Assembly: GCA_041395525.1 (NCBI GenBank)
Contig: JAWLAH010000011.1
Span: forward strand, 1-64,000
Length of the DNA stretch: 64,000 bases
Direction of reading: 5' to 3'
DNA from: CADEED01 sp020442965
GTDB taxonomy: Bacteria > Pseudomonadota > Gammaproteobacteria > Steroidobacterales > Steroidobacteraceae
This document shows, in pieces, positions 35,435 to 44,780 of the stretch. The translations under genes were made by a program, and so were the position numbers. The notes beneath the pieces are model-generated. The model was not told where the DNA came from and did no database searches. It was given only the letters and a program-made list of their open reading frames with translations. Positions within the stretch are counted from its first letter, which is position 1; every line of letters begins with the position of its first letter.

Positions 35435-36982
35435 TCATGTGTGCGCCTGCGACTGCATCGCCCGCCGCCCTAACCAGCGCCCGAACGCGAGCGCCGGTGT
35501 GACCATCGTGCCATTCGTGTATGCACTGCCCGACGTGGCTCCCGCCCCCAATGCCTCCCCTGCCGCATACAAATTTGGGATCACGGCACCGTCCTCACGC
35601 AGCACACGCAAGCTACCGTCGACGGTAATCCCCGCGAACGAGATCACTGTCCAGCCGGTCATTCGCACAGCGAAGAATGGCGCTTCGCGCAGTGCGAGCG
35701 GACGATGTCCGCGACCGAACGGATCAATGCTGCGCGTTTCGATCGCACTGTTGAACTGCTGCACGCTGCGGTGCAAGCGGCGTGGGTCCATCCCAGTTTT
35801 GACCGCCATAACTGTTAGATCCGTGGCGGTGGCAAACATCGGATGATTGCTGGTGAACGCCTCGCGAATTTGCTCCGGCTTCATGCGCCCCAGAAACGGC
35901 GGTGCCTGTCGCGCGATCGCGCTATCGTACACGACCCAGAGCCTATGGCCGGGTTGTTTGGCGAGTGCATGTTCGCGATGCTCGTGACTCGGATGATCCT
36001 CGCGCACGAACCGATCGCCACGCGCATTGACGTGAATCTCCCAAGGTTCTCGCCGCAGCGGGTCCTGATTGAACGCTGCACCGGGAGCGCTGGGAAAATT
36101 GTCACTCTCCAACAAAGTGCCATATAGCGGCACGTACTTATCGCCGCCGCGCAGGACGCCACCCGCCGCCAGTGCGAGGGTGAGGCCCTGCCCCTGACTC
36201 CACGGATAGGCAATCTCCGCGGTCAGTGGCACGCCGTGCAAATCTTCAAACATCCTGGCATTCGCCGCACAGCCACCGCTGGCGATCAGTACTTTGCGAC
36301 CAAACGACTCCTCGCGTTGGCCGCTAGCGCCTTCGCTGACGACTCCTACCACTGCTCCGGCCGAGTCCTGAACAAGATCCACGGCGCCGGTCTCAAGCTT
36401 CAGGGAAATCTTGCCGGCCTTCACAGCCGCATCGAACAAGGGTTTCATCACCGCGAGAATCGACTTGCCGCCCTCCGAGCCGTTCTGATACCGAGCAATC
36501 GTGAAAGGATCGTGCCCTTTGCTCTTGACCGGATCGCCCTCGATCACCTGAAAGCCATTCGCGGCCAGCCAGTTCACCGTATCGGGTGCCTCGTCGACGA
36601 ACAGGCGCGTCAGGGCCGCATCCGCGGTCCAGTCATTGATGCGCATGTTGTCGGCGTAGTGCTCGTCGGGCGAATCAACGATGCCCTTAGCCTGCTGAAA
36701 AACCGTACGCGAAGCCGAAATCTGGCCGGTCGAACGATCGAGCGTGCCACCGACGACCGGCGACCTCTCGATCACCAGCACTCGCGCACCGGCTTCGGCC
36801 GCAAAAATCGCGGCGGGCATTCCCGCGGTACCCGCGCCGATCACGATGAGATCCCAGTCGCTGCGGAGCTCCGCGCGCCTGTCGCGAGTTTGCACGGCCG
36901 GCGCTGCTGCCGCGCGCGCGGCGCCAGCTGCCGCGAGTGTACTCGCTGCGGTGACGGCGCCGACAAACTCCCGCCGCTTCAC
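35435..36982 (-). CDS. Exported FAD-dependent oxidoreductase (FAD_binding_2, flavocytochrome-c/fumarate-reductase-like)
   Basis: 515 residues. A Tat-like leader (MKRREFVGAVTAASTLAAAGAARA) precedes the FAD fold DLIVIGAGTAGMPAAIFAAEAGARVLVIERSPVVGGTLDRSTGQIS. The end has the second flavin site VIPNLYAAGEALGAGATSGSAYTNGTMVTPALAFGRWLGRRAM. ITVDGSLRVLREDG fits 3-oxosteroid or fumarate reductase-type proteins. No heme-binding CxxCH is present, so electrons must go to a separate partner. GTG start overlapping the stop of the upstream hydrolase (GTGA), so co-translated. Paralogue of 8640-10037, which lacks a leader. Confidence 0.88.
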   Translation of the reverse strand: MKRREFVGAVTAASTLAAAGAARAAAAPAVQTRDRRAELRSDWDLIVIGAGTAGMPAAIFAAEAGARVLVIERSPVVGGTLDRSTGQISASRTVFQQAKGIVDSPDEHYADNMRINDWTADAALTRLFVDEAPDTVNWLAANGFQVIEGDPVKSKGHDPFTIARYQNGSEGGKSILAVMKPLFDAAVKAGKISLKLETGAVDLVQDSAGAVVGVVSEGASGQREESFGRKVLIASGGCAANARMFEDLHGVPLTAEIAYPWSQGQGLTLALAAGGVLRGGDKYVPLYGTLLESDNFPSAPGAAFNQDPLRREPWEIHVNARGDRFVREDHPSHEHREHALAKQPGHRLWVVYDSAIARQAPPFLGRMKPEQIREAFTSNHPMFATATDLTVMAVKTGMDPRRLHRSVQQFNSAIETRSIDPFGRGHRPLALREAPFFAVRMTGWTVISFAGITVDGSLRVLREDGAVIPNLYAAGEALGAGATSGSAYTNGTMVTPALAFGRWLGRRAMQSQAHT

Positions 36983-37932
36983 GATGCTACGCTCCTGTTA
37001 GTGCCGAGAAATCCAGCCACGACGTCCGACCAGGCCTCGGGCTGCTGATCCATGATATCGATACCGCCGCCCTCCAGTTCAGCGTATTCGAAGTCCGGTC
37101 GAAGTTTACGCGTGCGCTGAGCCAGTTCGTAGATCATGTCCGTTGTATTGGTGAAGATCAGTGTCCGGTGCTTGAGGCGTGTCATGGCTGCCGCATGATC
37201 ATAGCGATAGGCCGCGTTGTGGCCATACCAAAATGGGCCGAATCCCTGAAACCTCTCCACGACCACGCGAGTCGTTAGTTTAGGATCCGTTCCTGGTGCA
37301 GACATCTCGAAGCGCCGACGGAAGCTCTCTGACAGGTGGCTGCCATCAGTCTTGTATACGAAGTCGACTTCCGAAACTTGCAGCCGCTGCAAACGCTGTT
37401 GCCGCTCCTCTTCAGTGATTGGAAATGGGCCATTGATGATCACGCTGCCCACGCGATCGGGAAACTGCAGGGCGATGTCCGTTGCCAGCAACCCGCCGGT
37501 GTGATGGCCTAATAAGTCTGCTTGATTGAGTGCCAGCTGATCGAGCAACGGTGGCGCGATCCGTGCCCAGTCCTCTATCTTGGGCACGAACGGCGTCGGA
37601 TCCGACATGCCAAAGCCTGGCATATCTACTCCGATGGCGCGGATACCGCGCGCCGCGAGCGGCTGATAGACGAAGTCAAACTGCCGCGCCGACATCGGCG
37701 CCTGATGGAACAGCAAGAGCGGTCGACCCGCTCCTCCCGTGTCATAGTAGTGAAGCAATCCAAATGGGCCATCGACGTAACCGCGCTTCTGCGTCTTCGC
37801 GGGCATGTTAGCGCTCGCTGTACCTGCACCCACTACAGCGCTGAGCGCTCCCACAGTCAGTGCGGACCCGAGGACCGCTCGGCGCGTAATCCCTGCTGGT
37901 GCATCAGCGGGGCGCTTCTGATGGGCTGTCAT
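36979..37932 (-). CDS. Exported alpha/beta-hydrolase-fold protein with His in the nucleophile elbow
   Basis: 317 residues. A Tat-type leader (TRRAVLGSALTVGALSAVVGAGTASA) precedes an alpha/beta-hydrolase domain: GLLHYYDTGGAGRPLLLFHQAPMSARQ, AIGVDMPGFGMSDP, and the elbow LLGHHTGGLLATDIAL, where the usual Ser is His144 (G-H-H-T-G). The substitution is the same as in the tandem hydrolase at 21375-23042. ATG 37932 has GAGGAG seven bases upstream; the frame to 37947 would need TTG. Six-gene-like spacing shows it is coupled to the FAD gene. Hydrolase activity is uncertain. Confidence 0.86.
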   Translation of the reverse strand: MTAHQKRPADAPAGITRRAVLGSALTVGALSAVVGAGTASANMPAKTQKRGYVDGPFGLLHYYDTGGAGRPLLLFHQAPMSARQFDFVYQPLAARGIRAIGVDMPGFGMSDPTPFVPKIEDWARIAPPLLDQLALNQADLLGHHTGGLLATDIALQFPDRVGSVIINGPFPITEEERQQRLQRLQVSEVDFVYKTDGSHLSESFRRRFEMSAPGTDPKLTTRVVVERFQGFGPFWYGHNAAYRYDHAAAMTRLKHRTLIFTNTTDMIYELAQRTRKLRPDFEYAELEGGGIDIMDQQPEAWSDVVAGFLGTNRSVAS

Positions 37933-37953
37933 CCACTTGCTCCTCAAACGGTT

Positions 37954-38499
37954 CTATTTCACATCGATCTTGTTCAGAACGGACCGCACGCCATTCACGG
38001 AGCGCGCCACGCGCGCGGCCGCGTCTTTCTCGGCCCGACTATTGGCGAAGCCGCCCAGCAGCACGGCTTTATTGGCGGTTTGAACGTGAATGCGCATCGC
38101 GCTCGTTTCGCTACTCTCCGACAGAGCGGCCTTCACCTTCGCCGTGATGGCTGTATCGTCAATCTCGCTACCGAGTGTATCGCGTTGCTTGTCGATGACC
38201 AGGTTGTTGTGCACTTTCTCGACGCCTTCGACACCGCGCGCCACAGCGGCGGCGCGCGCTTGCTCCACCTTCGAGACGACGAAGCCATTCAGTTGCACGA
38301 TGCCGCGGAATACCTCAACGTTGATCTGTAGTGCCTTGGTGTCAGGCTCTCTAACGAGTGCCGCCTTGACTTTGCCAAGTACGATCGTGTCGTCTACTCG
38401 TTCGCCCAGTGACTTTTGAGTGCGCGTAGGCGCACAAGCCGTCAGGGCGACTGCCAAGCAGAACGTCACCAGTACATGCAGAACTCTCGAGGTATTCAT
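37954..38499 (-). CDS. BON-domain lipoprotein (OsmY/DolP-like)
   Basis: 181 residues. A lipoprotein signal with lipobox LTAC (MNTSRVLHVLVTFCLAVALTACAP) is followed by two BON domains: DDTIVLGKVKAALVREPDTKALQINVEVFRGIVQLNGFVVSKVEQARAAAVARGVEGVEKVHNNLVI and DDTAITAKVKAALSESSETSAMRIHVQTANKAVLLGGFANSRAEKDAAARVARSVNGVRSVLNKI. Predicted to sit in the outer membrane or periplasm and bind phospholipid. Start of a minus-strand group with the hydrolase and flavoprotein; the link in function is unclear. Confidence 0.93.
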   Translation of the reverse strand: MNTSRVLHVLVTFCLAVALTACAPTRTQKSLGERVDDTIVLGKVKAALVREPDTKALQINVEVFRGIVQLNGFVVSKVEQARAAAVARGVEGVEKVHNNLVIDKQRDTLGSEIDDTAITAKVKAALSESSETSAMRIHVQTANKAVLLGGFANSRAEKDAAARVARSVNGVRSVLNKIDVK

Positions 38500-38605
38500 G
38501 GACTATCCTTTGTAATGAAAACCGTTGATTGCGGCCAGCGCCACAGGGCGCCTAGCGAGAATACAAGCAATTGCGTCCGCGTACATCGATAGTAATGCAC
38601 GCCGA

Positions 38606-39208
38606 TCAGCGCCGACGTGGCTTCGCATTTTTCCAGTCACGATTCACCCGGTTGAGATCAAATCCCTTCGGGTCGAACACACCGCCGATCCAGCGGGCCA
38701 TTTCTTCGTGCTCCTCATGACGGCGGTCGGCCAGGATCTCCAAGAACTGCGCGTAGCCGTGTGGCCCGCCAACATTCTCCGGCGGGCAGGCGTTCTCACC
38801 TGCTACACAGGTCGGCAGCGGTACGCCTTCGACCGATATTGACGGCAGCGATTCGATCACGATCCGGTGTCGCCAGTCATCGCCCATGTCATAGCGGTAC
38901 TCGAATTCACCACGCAGACCTAACAACGTCGCTACGGCTGCGACTGAGACACGACGCTCGTCACGATATTCACCGACATCGACATCTTGACCGATTTCCC
39001 GGATCCACCAGTCAGGGGCGACCATGCCCTCGCCTACCTGAAATTCATGCACGTGCGAGTCGGTCCAGCCCATTACCCATTGTACGTACCGGTGCAGACT
39101 CGCGAGAGTCCATTGATTGGACACAACAACGCGCCGCCAGACGAGCGGGACAACGTCCTGCAGCTCGATGCGAAGCGCGACAGGCTGTGGTCGTGGAGTT
39201 GCTGGCAT
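38606..39208 (-). CDS. Plasmid pRiA4b ORF-3 family protein
   Basis: About 200 residues of the pRiA4b ORF-3/IS1096 TnpR-like family: VALRIELQDVVPLVWRRVVVSNQWTLASLHRYVQWVMGWTDSHVHEFQVG, FEYRYDMGDDWRHRIVIE, CVAGENACPPENVGGPHGYAQFLEIL. The family often travels on plasmids and mobile elements, but its biochemical role is not established. The ATG at 39208 begins the conserved part; the frame runs to 39313. It borders a stretch of decayed genes, consistent with past mobile-element activity here. Confidence 0.9.
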   Translation of the reverse strand: MPATPRPQPVALRIELQDVVPLVWRRVVVSNQWTLASLHRYVQWVMGWTDSHVHEFQVGEGMVAPDWWIREIGQDVDVGEYRDERRVSVAAVATLLGLRGEFEYRYDMGDDWRHRIVIESLPSISVEGVPLPTCVAGENACPPENVGGPHGYAQFLEILADRRHEEHEEMARWIGGVFDPKGFDLNRVNRDWKNAKPRRR

Positions 39209-39289
39209 CGCAGTGTTCCTGAATTCATCGCTAGCTGGCGCACCTAGCTGTCGAGCTTCGCACAGTCGTAGCGATTGTACGAGCTTTGC

Positions 39290-40192
39290 GCCCAGTGGGG
39301 GCTCGCTCGGCAATCTCGTCGAGTGGTACGACTGGTACGCCTATTCCGCATTCAGCTTGTACTTCGCGCCGACATTTTTCCCGTCGGACAACAAGACCAT
39401 CCCGCTCCTCAACGCCGCGGCGATCTTCGCGGTAGGCTTTCTAATGCGCCCTCTTGGCGCTTGGCTAATGGGCATCTACGCAGACCGGCACGGTCGCAAG
39501 GCAGGCCTCATCCTATTCGTCATGCTGATGGGCGGGGGGATCTTTGTTGATCGCGGGTCAACTGATCGCGCTGTGCATGTTGTTGCTTTTGCAACAGTTG
39601 TTGCCAGAAGCCGCGCTGGAGCAATGGGGTTGGCGCATTCCGTGCGTGATCGGTGGTGTGCTGGCACTCAGCGCGTTCTACATTCGCCGTCGCTTGGCAG
39701 AAACGCCGGACTTCAGGCGGCTCCAGACTAACAAAAGGAGGCCACAATCCAGCGGTACGGCGCTGTTTCGCCATCATCCCAAGCAGGCACCGATCGTCAT
39801 CGCGCTGACGGCCGGCGGCACGCTCGCCTTTTTATGCCTACTCGACTTACATGCAGAAGTTCCTGGTCAATACCTCTGGCTTCACTGCCGTGGTGAAGGC
39901 TGAACTGTTCCCCGCTAGCATTCGCTCGCCGGGCGTTGCACTACCCTACGCAGTTGCCAATACCGTGTTCGGCGGAACTGCTGCATAGGTGGCGTTGTCA
40001 CCCAAGCGCCGCGGAATTGAGCAGGGGTTCTACTGGTACGTGTCCGGGATGATCGGCCTATCGTTGCTTGTCTACGTTCGGATGTCGAAAACGCGCGGCA
40101 GCTTCGCGATTCACGAGGAGGATGTATCATCCCTTGATGAGGCGCGCGGCAGGTCGACGCCCGTGAACAGGGCGAACTCCGTCAATATATGA
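39290..40192 (+). pseudogene. Remnant of an alpha-ketoglutarate-permease-like MFS transporter
   Basis: Pieces of one MFS protein appear in order but in different frames. GGSLGNLVEWYDWYAYSAFSLYFAPTFFP through LMRPLGAWLMGIYADRHGRKAGLILFVMLMGGG comes first (to ~39540), then LIAGQLIALCMLLLLQQLLPEAALEQWGWRIPCVIGGVL (to ~39830). After a frameshift YSTYMQKFLVNTSGFTAV is joined to KAELFPASIRSPGVALPYAVANTVFGGTA. An in-frame TAG follows at 39986-39988, then VALSPKRRGIEQGFYWYVSGMIGLSLLVYV. The start and two internal blocks are missing. It cannot make a transporter. Confidence 0.88.
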
Positions 40193-40210
40193 AAGCGCAT
40201 CAGAACCCAA

Positions 40211-40819
40211 ATGTTTGAACAAATAGGACCCGGCGCGCGAACACTACTCGTGCTGATCGTTAGCCTGAGCGTACTCGCACTATGGGTCGTGCCAGGCATG
40301 CTCGACAAGTGCGTCCTGCGCCCATACCGTCTGCATCGCGATCGCGATTACCTGGCGCTGCTGACAAGTGGCTTCGTGCACGCCGACCTTGGCCACTTGC
40401 TGTTCAACACGCTGACTTTCTATTTCTTCGCGGTACCGCTCGAGCATCGCATCGGTACGACGAAGTTCTTGCTGCTCTACTTCGCCGGCTTGCTGCTCAG
40501 CCAGGTTACGAGCTACTACAAGCACCGCAACGACCCAGAATACGCAACGCTCGGCGCGTCAGGCGCGATCTCGGCCGTCCTGTTCGCTGCAATTGTCTAC
40601 ATGCCCACGCAGAGCATCTACATCCTCCCCATTCCGGTGCCGATCCCGGCGCCGCTCTTTGCCGTCGGCTACCTTGCCTACACGTATTGGTCGGCCAAGC
40701 AGGCGCGTGGCCGCATCAATCACGATGCACATCTCGGTGGTGCCCTCACCGGCCTCGCATTCGTTGCCTTGTTTGATCCCGGCGCTTATGCCAGAGCGTT
40801 ACAGTTGTTGAATCTGTAG
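40211..40819 (+). CDS. Rhomboid-family intramembrane serine protease
   Basis: 202 residues with six hydrophobic segments. The catalytic dyad is visible: Ser117 in YATLGASGAIS and His174 in NHDAHLGGALTGL. The HxxxHLxxN-like loop FVHADLGHLLFNTLTF supplies the oxyanion-site residues. It cleaves membrane-spanning substrates within the inner membrane. Intact, though surrounded by pseudogenes; it starts 18 bp after the MFS relic. A short unrecognised minus-strand frame overlaps its last 21 bases. Confidence 0.93.
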   Translation: MFEQIGPGARTLLVLIVSLSVLALWVVPGMLDKCVLRPYRLHRDRDYLALLTSGFVHADLGHLLFNTLTFYFFAVPLEHRIGTTKFLLLYFAGLLLSQVTSYYKHRNDPEYATLGASGAISAVLFAAIVYMPTQSIYILPIPVPIPAPLFAVGYLAYTYWSAKQARGRINHDAHLGGALTGLAFVALFDPGAYARALQLLNL

Positions 40820-41074
40820 GTCATTGGCGGCAGCGTCGATCCGATGCCGGGAACGCCGTTCTGCCGCCTGTACCCGGATCGAGAAATCCCGTGTCGGCCA
40901 CTCGGTGTCCGGCAGTACCACATCGTAATAAAGATCAACGGTCCGCGGCCGCGTGACCAACCGCTCGATGTTCACACCGGCTAGCTGGCCAAGATTCGAG
41001 AATTCGACGGCCAACACATCCCTTGTGCTGCGTCCGAGACCGAGGAGCGGAGTCAGATCGCCCGCGGCCTTCAA
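40799..41074 (-). CDS. Unrecognised short ORF, probably a gene fragment
   Basis: A 91-residue frame (LAVEFSNLGQLAGVNIERLVTRPRTVDLYYDVVLPDTEWPTRDFSIRVQAAERRSRHRIDAAANDLQ). It has protein-like composition with a plausible beta-strand region, but I recognise no family, and it lacks a clear ribosome site. It ends inside the rhomboid gene on the opposite strand and lies downstream of the Fic relic. It may be the C-terminus of a lost gene. The 41075-41204 stretch shows nothing I can assign. Confidence 0.3.
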   Translation of the reverse strand: MKAAGDLTPLLGLGRSTRDVLAVEFSNLGQLAGVNIERLVTRPRTVDLYYDVVLPDTEWPTRDFSIRVQAAERRSRHRIDAAANDLQIQQL

Positions 41075-41204
41075 CTCGGCAAGACACGCTGATCGCCAAA
41101 CACAGAAAGGATATCGGTGTAGAGAGCCATTTGGACACCTTAGTGCATCTTCGGCTTGCTCGGCACCGCATCATCACCGCCGTCTACTTCGCCTCGCCCT
41201 TCGG

Positions 41205-41545
41205 GGTGCGACATCAGCACCTCGTGCTCCCGCGCAGCAGGCGCATCGATAGCGGCAGGCCGTCGCGTAGTGCCGTGAGGCCACATTCCAATGCCGCGAC
41301 ACAGCGGCTCACCTCCCGCGCGTCTGCGACGGGCACACCGGGCTGCTCGTCGATCTCGAAGAGGAGCAAATCTGCGAGCGAGGACTGTGTACCTTCGATC
41401 TGCGAGGACAGCACCGCAGCGCCGGCGACCAGACTACAGGTGGGTCTGGCGGTAACGGCGCGGGCACGAACGCTCTAACCCGATCGCCGGCGGTGGCGAC
41501 CTCGATATATTCTCCCTGTGGGGTTCTGCGCACGGAGCGGTAACC
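41205..41545 (-). pseudogene. Remnant of a Fic-family protein (N-terminal part)
   Basis: Two frames in sequence carry Fic_N phrases: GEYIEVATAGDRVRAFVPAPLPPDPPV, and then, after a frameshift, LSSQIEGTQSSLADLLLFEIDEQPGVPVADAREVSRCVAALECGLTALRDGLPLSMRLLR. The following Fic core with HxFx(D/E)GNGR is absent. Such proteins AMPylate targets; this copy is dead. The order and sequence of the motifs make the family call firm despite the decay. Confidence 0.8.
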
Positions 41546-41590
41546 GAGAACAAGAACATTCGCTCTTTTAGTTAGACGCAGTAACGTCAA

Positions 41591-41972
41591 TCAACTGACT
41601 CGGCTGATATCACCATTGGGCGGCGCGGTGATTTCGGGCGCATAGTTAGCCAGCATGTCGGCGGCAAGCGCAGGATCGAATAGCGCAACGCCGACGACCA
41701 CCCAGAAGCCCGATCAGTCCCGCAAGCGACTCGGATGAACCTGGCCCCGCATGCATCAGGTAGAGCAGTAAGGGCCGTCCAGCGTTTGTCGTGCCAGAAT
41801 GTCGATAGTGCACCAGCCCTTCTTTGATCCGGACGAACGCACGATCGACCAGCACCGAACCCACCACAGCGGCATTGCGATCTTGCTGCGGCATGGCCAA
41901 TTCTCCCTGCGTCGTGGCCGCCAACCCAATCGAACCCGCGGTCGCCCGCAAGAGAGTACGCCGTGTGAGCAT
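41591..41972 (-). pseudogene. Remnant of a Tat-exported alpha/beta hydrolase
   Basis: An intact-looking leader (MLTRRTLLRATAGSIGLAATTQGELA) is followed by VRIKEGLVHYRHSGTTNAGRPLLLYLMHAGPGSSESLAGLIGLL, the first strand and oxyanion region of an alpha/beta hydrolase. The frame then turns into nonsense, while another frame gives VALFDPALAADMLANYAPEITAPPNGDI, which looks like the C-terminus. The catalytic centre between them is deleted. The same leader-plus-hydrolase design survives intact at 36979-37932. Confidence 0.7.
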
Positions 41973-42032
41973 GCGGTAATCTCCCCTGGCCTGAGCAGCG
42001 TCACTGACGTTGCCGACGTTTTCACTAGCTAC

Positions 42033-42938
42033 CTACTCGCCGTCGGTCTCGAGATTCACGCGGCTGGTTATAGGCTTTTCGTAAAAGCGTTTGATCGTGT
42101 CGCGCTCAAAGACCTCCGGATCCGCCTGAATCCTTTCGAGCAGCGCCCGCGAGCCTGCTCCCGCGTAGATCGTGGTCTCGCCACGCGCCGTCGCGTCGAA
42201 TACCTGGCGGGCGTGATCCTCCGGCGTCACTCCTGGGTCGTAGCCCGGCGGCGACATACGTGTGGCAACGCCGCCCGTAAATACGCCAGAGACCAGTATT
42301 GGATCTCGATCGAGCTCCGCTCTAACGCCAGCGGTCGCGATGGCCGCCGCGGCCTTTGACATGCTGTAGCTGCTGTATTCCGGCAGACAGAACCAGGCGC
42401 CGACGGAAATAATGTTAGTAATGGCACCGCCGCCGTTGAGAACAATGATCGGCGCAAACAGGCGCGTCAACTCGGCCGGAGACCAACAGTTCGTTTGCAT
42501 CACCAATTTGCAATTATCCAGCGTGCTGCACGACAGTACTCGGCGCTCTTTCGCATCGCTGCTGCCCGTTATGCCCGCATTGTTGATCAGCCAGGTCACA
42601 TCCTTGGCCGACTCAGCCGCCGCGCGTCGATCACCCTCATTGTTAACGTCAAGCACGATGGGCACCACCCGCTTCGGGTCAAGCGCGACCACGGCTGGAA
42701 GATTCTTCGCATCACGACCTGTCGCGTAGACGCGCTTCGCGCCGCGCTCCAGCAGCACTTTGACAAACCCGAGGCCGATGCCTCGATTGGCGCCGGTGAC
42801 CAGGGCAACGCAACCCTCAACGTCAGCGGTCTTGCCAGCTGACGATGGCGTTGCCGCCTGCGCGCCGCGCGTACCACCTAACAGCATTGGTGACGCCGCT
42901 GCCAGGGCCAGTGCTAGAAAGCTGTCTCGTCGTTGCAT
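42033..42938 (-). CDS. Short-chain dehydrogenase/reductase with export-type leader
   Basis: 301 residues. NAD(P) Rossmann motif TGANRGIG (48-55), NNAG (119-122), catalytic Ser in NIISVGAWF and Tyr191-x-x-x-Lys195 (YSMSK) are all present. It should oxidise or reduce an alcohol/ketone. Unusual for an NAD(P)-dependent enzyme, the first ~28 residues (MQRRDSFLALALAAASPMLLGGTRGAQA) look like a twin-arginine leader. A degraded copy of a related gene lies at 57670-57960. The 280-bp gap to the GMC gene (42939-43217) shows no gene; TATATTA near 43012 (minus) may be its -10. Confidence 0.9.
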   Translation of the reverse strand: MQRRDSFLALALAAASPMLLGGTRGAQAATPSSAGKTADVEGCVALVTGANRGIGLGFVKVLLERGAKRVYATGRDAKNLPAVVALDPKRVVPIVLDVNNEGDRRAAAESAKDVTWLINNAGITGSSDAKERRVLSCSTLDNCKLVMQTNCWSPAELTRLFAPIIVLNGGGAITNIISVGAWFCLPEYSSYSMSKAAAAIATAGVRAELDRDPILVSGVFTGGVATRMSPPGYDPGVTPEDHARQVFDATARGETTIYAGAGSRALLERIQADPEVFERDTIKRFYEKPITSRVNLETDGE

Positions 42939-43217
42939 AAGGTTTCATCCCGCCTGGCGCACATGAGCCGTCACTAATCCGCGCATACCATCAGCGATTA
43001 CGTTAATATACTGGCGCGCCCAACGGCCGCGCCCGACTTACTGCCCTTGGCTGCCGATCCGCACCCGAACACGCCACACGTCACTGGCCACAGCAACTGC
43101 GTTGCACTCTCCCGACGATTGCTCGCGCACTTTTCGATGACCCAAAACACAGGCAGGCATCTTGCGCCGTATGTCGTAGTGCTGCAGCACCTGCGGGTGA
43201 ATCTCGTTCCCCAATTT

Positions 43218-44780
43218 CTAGCGAAACGTGCGCACGATGTGCTCAGCCTGTCGAATAGCGAGCGCGACGATTGTGAGCGTGGGATTCTGAGCACTGCTGG
43301 TCGGAAACACGCTGCCGTCGCTAATGAACAAATTGTCGATCTCATGCGAACGCCCGAAGCTGTTAGTGACGCCATCCTCTGGACGAACGCTCATGCGGCA
43401 CGTACCCATATTGTGGCTTGCGGACACCGGTGTCCCGCGCATGACGGAGCGTGCCCCAGCCGCTCGTAGAACCATTTCCGCCCTCTCGTAGAAATGCTTG
43501 CGCATCGCAATGTCGTTTGCATGTTCATCGACGTGCACCACAGGAATGGGAACTCCATTGGCATCCTTGTCAGTGCCATGCAGCGAAACACGGTTGTCCC
43601 GCTGTGGCAGATCTTCGCCGTTCATCCAGATGCCGGCGAGGTGATCATACTGCTCGAGGTACTGGGTAAAGTCCCTACCCCAACCATCGGGCTTGATCAC
43701 AGCGGCAAGAAACGGAACCCCTACCTGACATGCTTGCAGCAGGTACCCGCCGACGAAGCCGCGACTCACATCGAACCGCGCCTCGTCGTAGATGGTTCCG
43801 CCCATTGTCACGCCATGATTCATGTGCACGGGCTTTTCGAACAGCCCCCAGGCGGAAGCATTGATGTGCTTCAGATACGATCGGCCTACCCAGTCGGACC
43901 CATTGGCCAGGCCCTTCGGGTACTTTGACGACGCGGAGTGCAACAGCAACCGCGGAGTCTCGATCGCGTTCGCCGCGATGGCAACGAGCGCAGCTTTTTG
44001 CAAATGCTGGTTGCCATCGGCGTCTACGTAGAGAACTGCATTGACACGACCAGTTGCGTCGTGCTCGATGCGAAGCGCCGTGCAACGCGGGCGCAGATCG
44101 AATCGGCCAGTTTCCTCAGCCTGGGGGACTTCGGTATAGAGCGTGCACCACTTCGCCGACGACTTGCAGCCTTGGCCACAAAAGCCAAGCTGCATGCAGG
44201 CGGGGCGACCATTGCGACTCTGACTATTGATGGCATGCCGATCGTTCGCGACGCGACGATAGCCGACTTCGCGCGCTCCAAAATCGACGACCTTGTAGTT
44301 ATTGGTCACAGGCAGCCAAGGTATACCGTGCGTCCCCGTAACGCCCATCCTGCTCTCAGCGCGCAACCAGTAGCGTCGCAGCTCGGCCCATTTGACTGGC
44401 CAGTTAGCGAGTGCCACCCCTGGAAGCGTTCCGTACCGATCGCGTGCTTCCAGCTCATGGCGCTGCATACGAAATGCAAGCGCCCCCCAGTGGTTAGTCG
44501 TACCACCAACTGCCTTGACGGTGTACGCCGGCATCGTGGGCGCAGTATTCGCGACCGACCAGTTTCCAGTGGCGATGCGACGATCGAGCCAGGTAAGTTG
44601 CTGAAAGGCGAAGAACTCGTCATTTCGATAGTCAGCAACCGACAAGCGTGGACCTGCCTCCAGACAAACGACTTTCTTGCCGCGTTGGCACAGCTCATTC
44701 GCAAGCGTGGCTCCGCCCGCGCCCGAGCCGATCACCACAGCAACGCTGCCATCATTCAATGCGAAGCGCGTTTCAGCCAT
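43218..44780 (-). CDS. GMC-family FAD oxidoreductase
   Basis: 520 residues. FAD fold VAVVIGSGAGGATLANELCQRGKKVVCLEAGP (motif at 18-23), VGGTTNHWGALAFRM, a Cys-containing PACMQLGFCGQGCKSSAKWC stretch, and the C-terminal GMC signature SHNMGTCRMS...LFISDGSVFPTSSAQNPTLTIVALAIRQAEHI with catalytic His and Asn. This is the gluconate/2-keto-gluconate or sugar/alcohol dehydrogenase branch. ATG at 44780 overlaps the stop of the subunit-3-like gene (ATGA), matching the known large/small subunit pair. No cytochrome subunit gene is adjacent. Substrate unknown. Confidence 0.92.
   Translation of the reverse strand: MAETRFALNDGSVAVVIGSGAGGATLANELCQRGKKVVCLEAGPRLSVADYRNDEFFAFQQLTWLDRRIATGNWSVANTAPTMPAYTVKAVGGTTNHWGALAFRMQRHELEARDRYGTLPGVALANWPVKWAELRRYWLRAESRMGVTGTHGIPWLPVTNNYKVVDFGAREVGYRRVANDRHAINSQSRNGRPACMQLGFCGQGCKSSAKWCTLYTEVPQAEETGRFDLRPRCTALRIEHDATGRVNAVLYVDADGNQHLQKAALVAIAANAIETPRLLLHSASSKYPKGLANGSDWVGRSYLKHINASAWGLFEKPVHMNHGVTMGGTIYDEARFDVSRGFVGGYLLQACQVGVPFLAAVIKPDGWGRDFTQYLEQYDHLAGIWMNGEDLPQRDNRVSLHGTDKDANGVPIPVVHVDEHANDIAMRKHFYERAEMVLRAAGARSVMRGTPVSASHNMGTCRMSVRPEDGVTNSFGRSHEIDNLFISDGSVFPTSSAQNPTLTIVALAIRQAEHIVRTFR

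Noticed and set aside
42939..43217. Possible small gene between the SDR and GMC genes
   Set aside because: Open frames on either strand lack ribosome sites and protein-like features; treated as intergenic.
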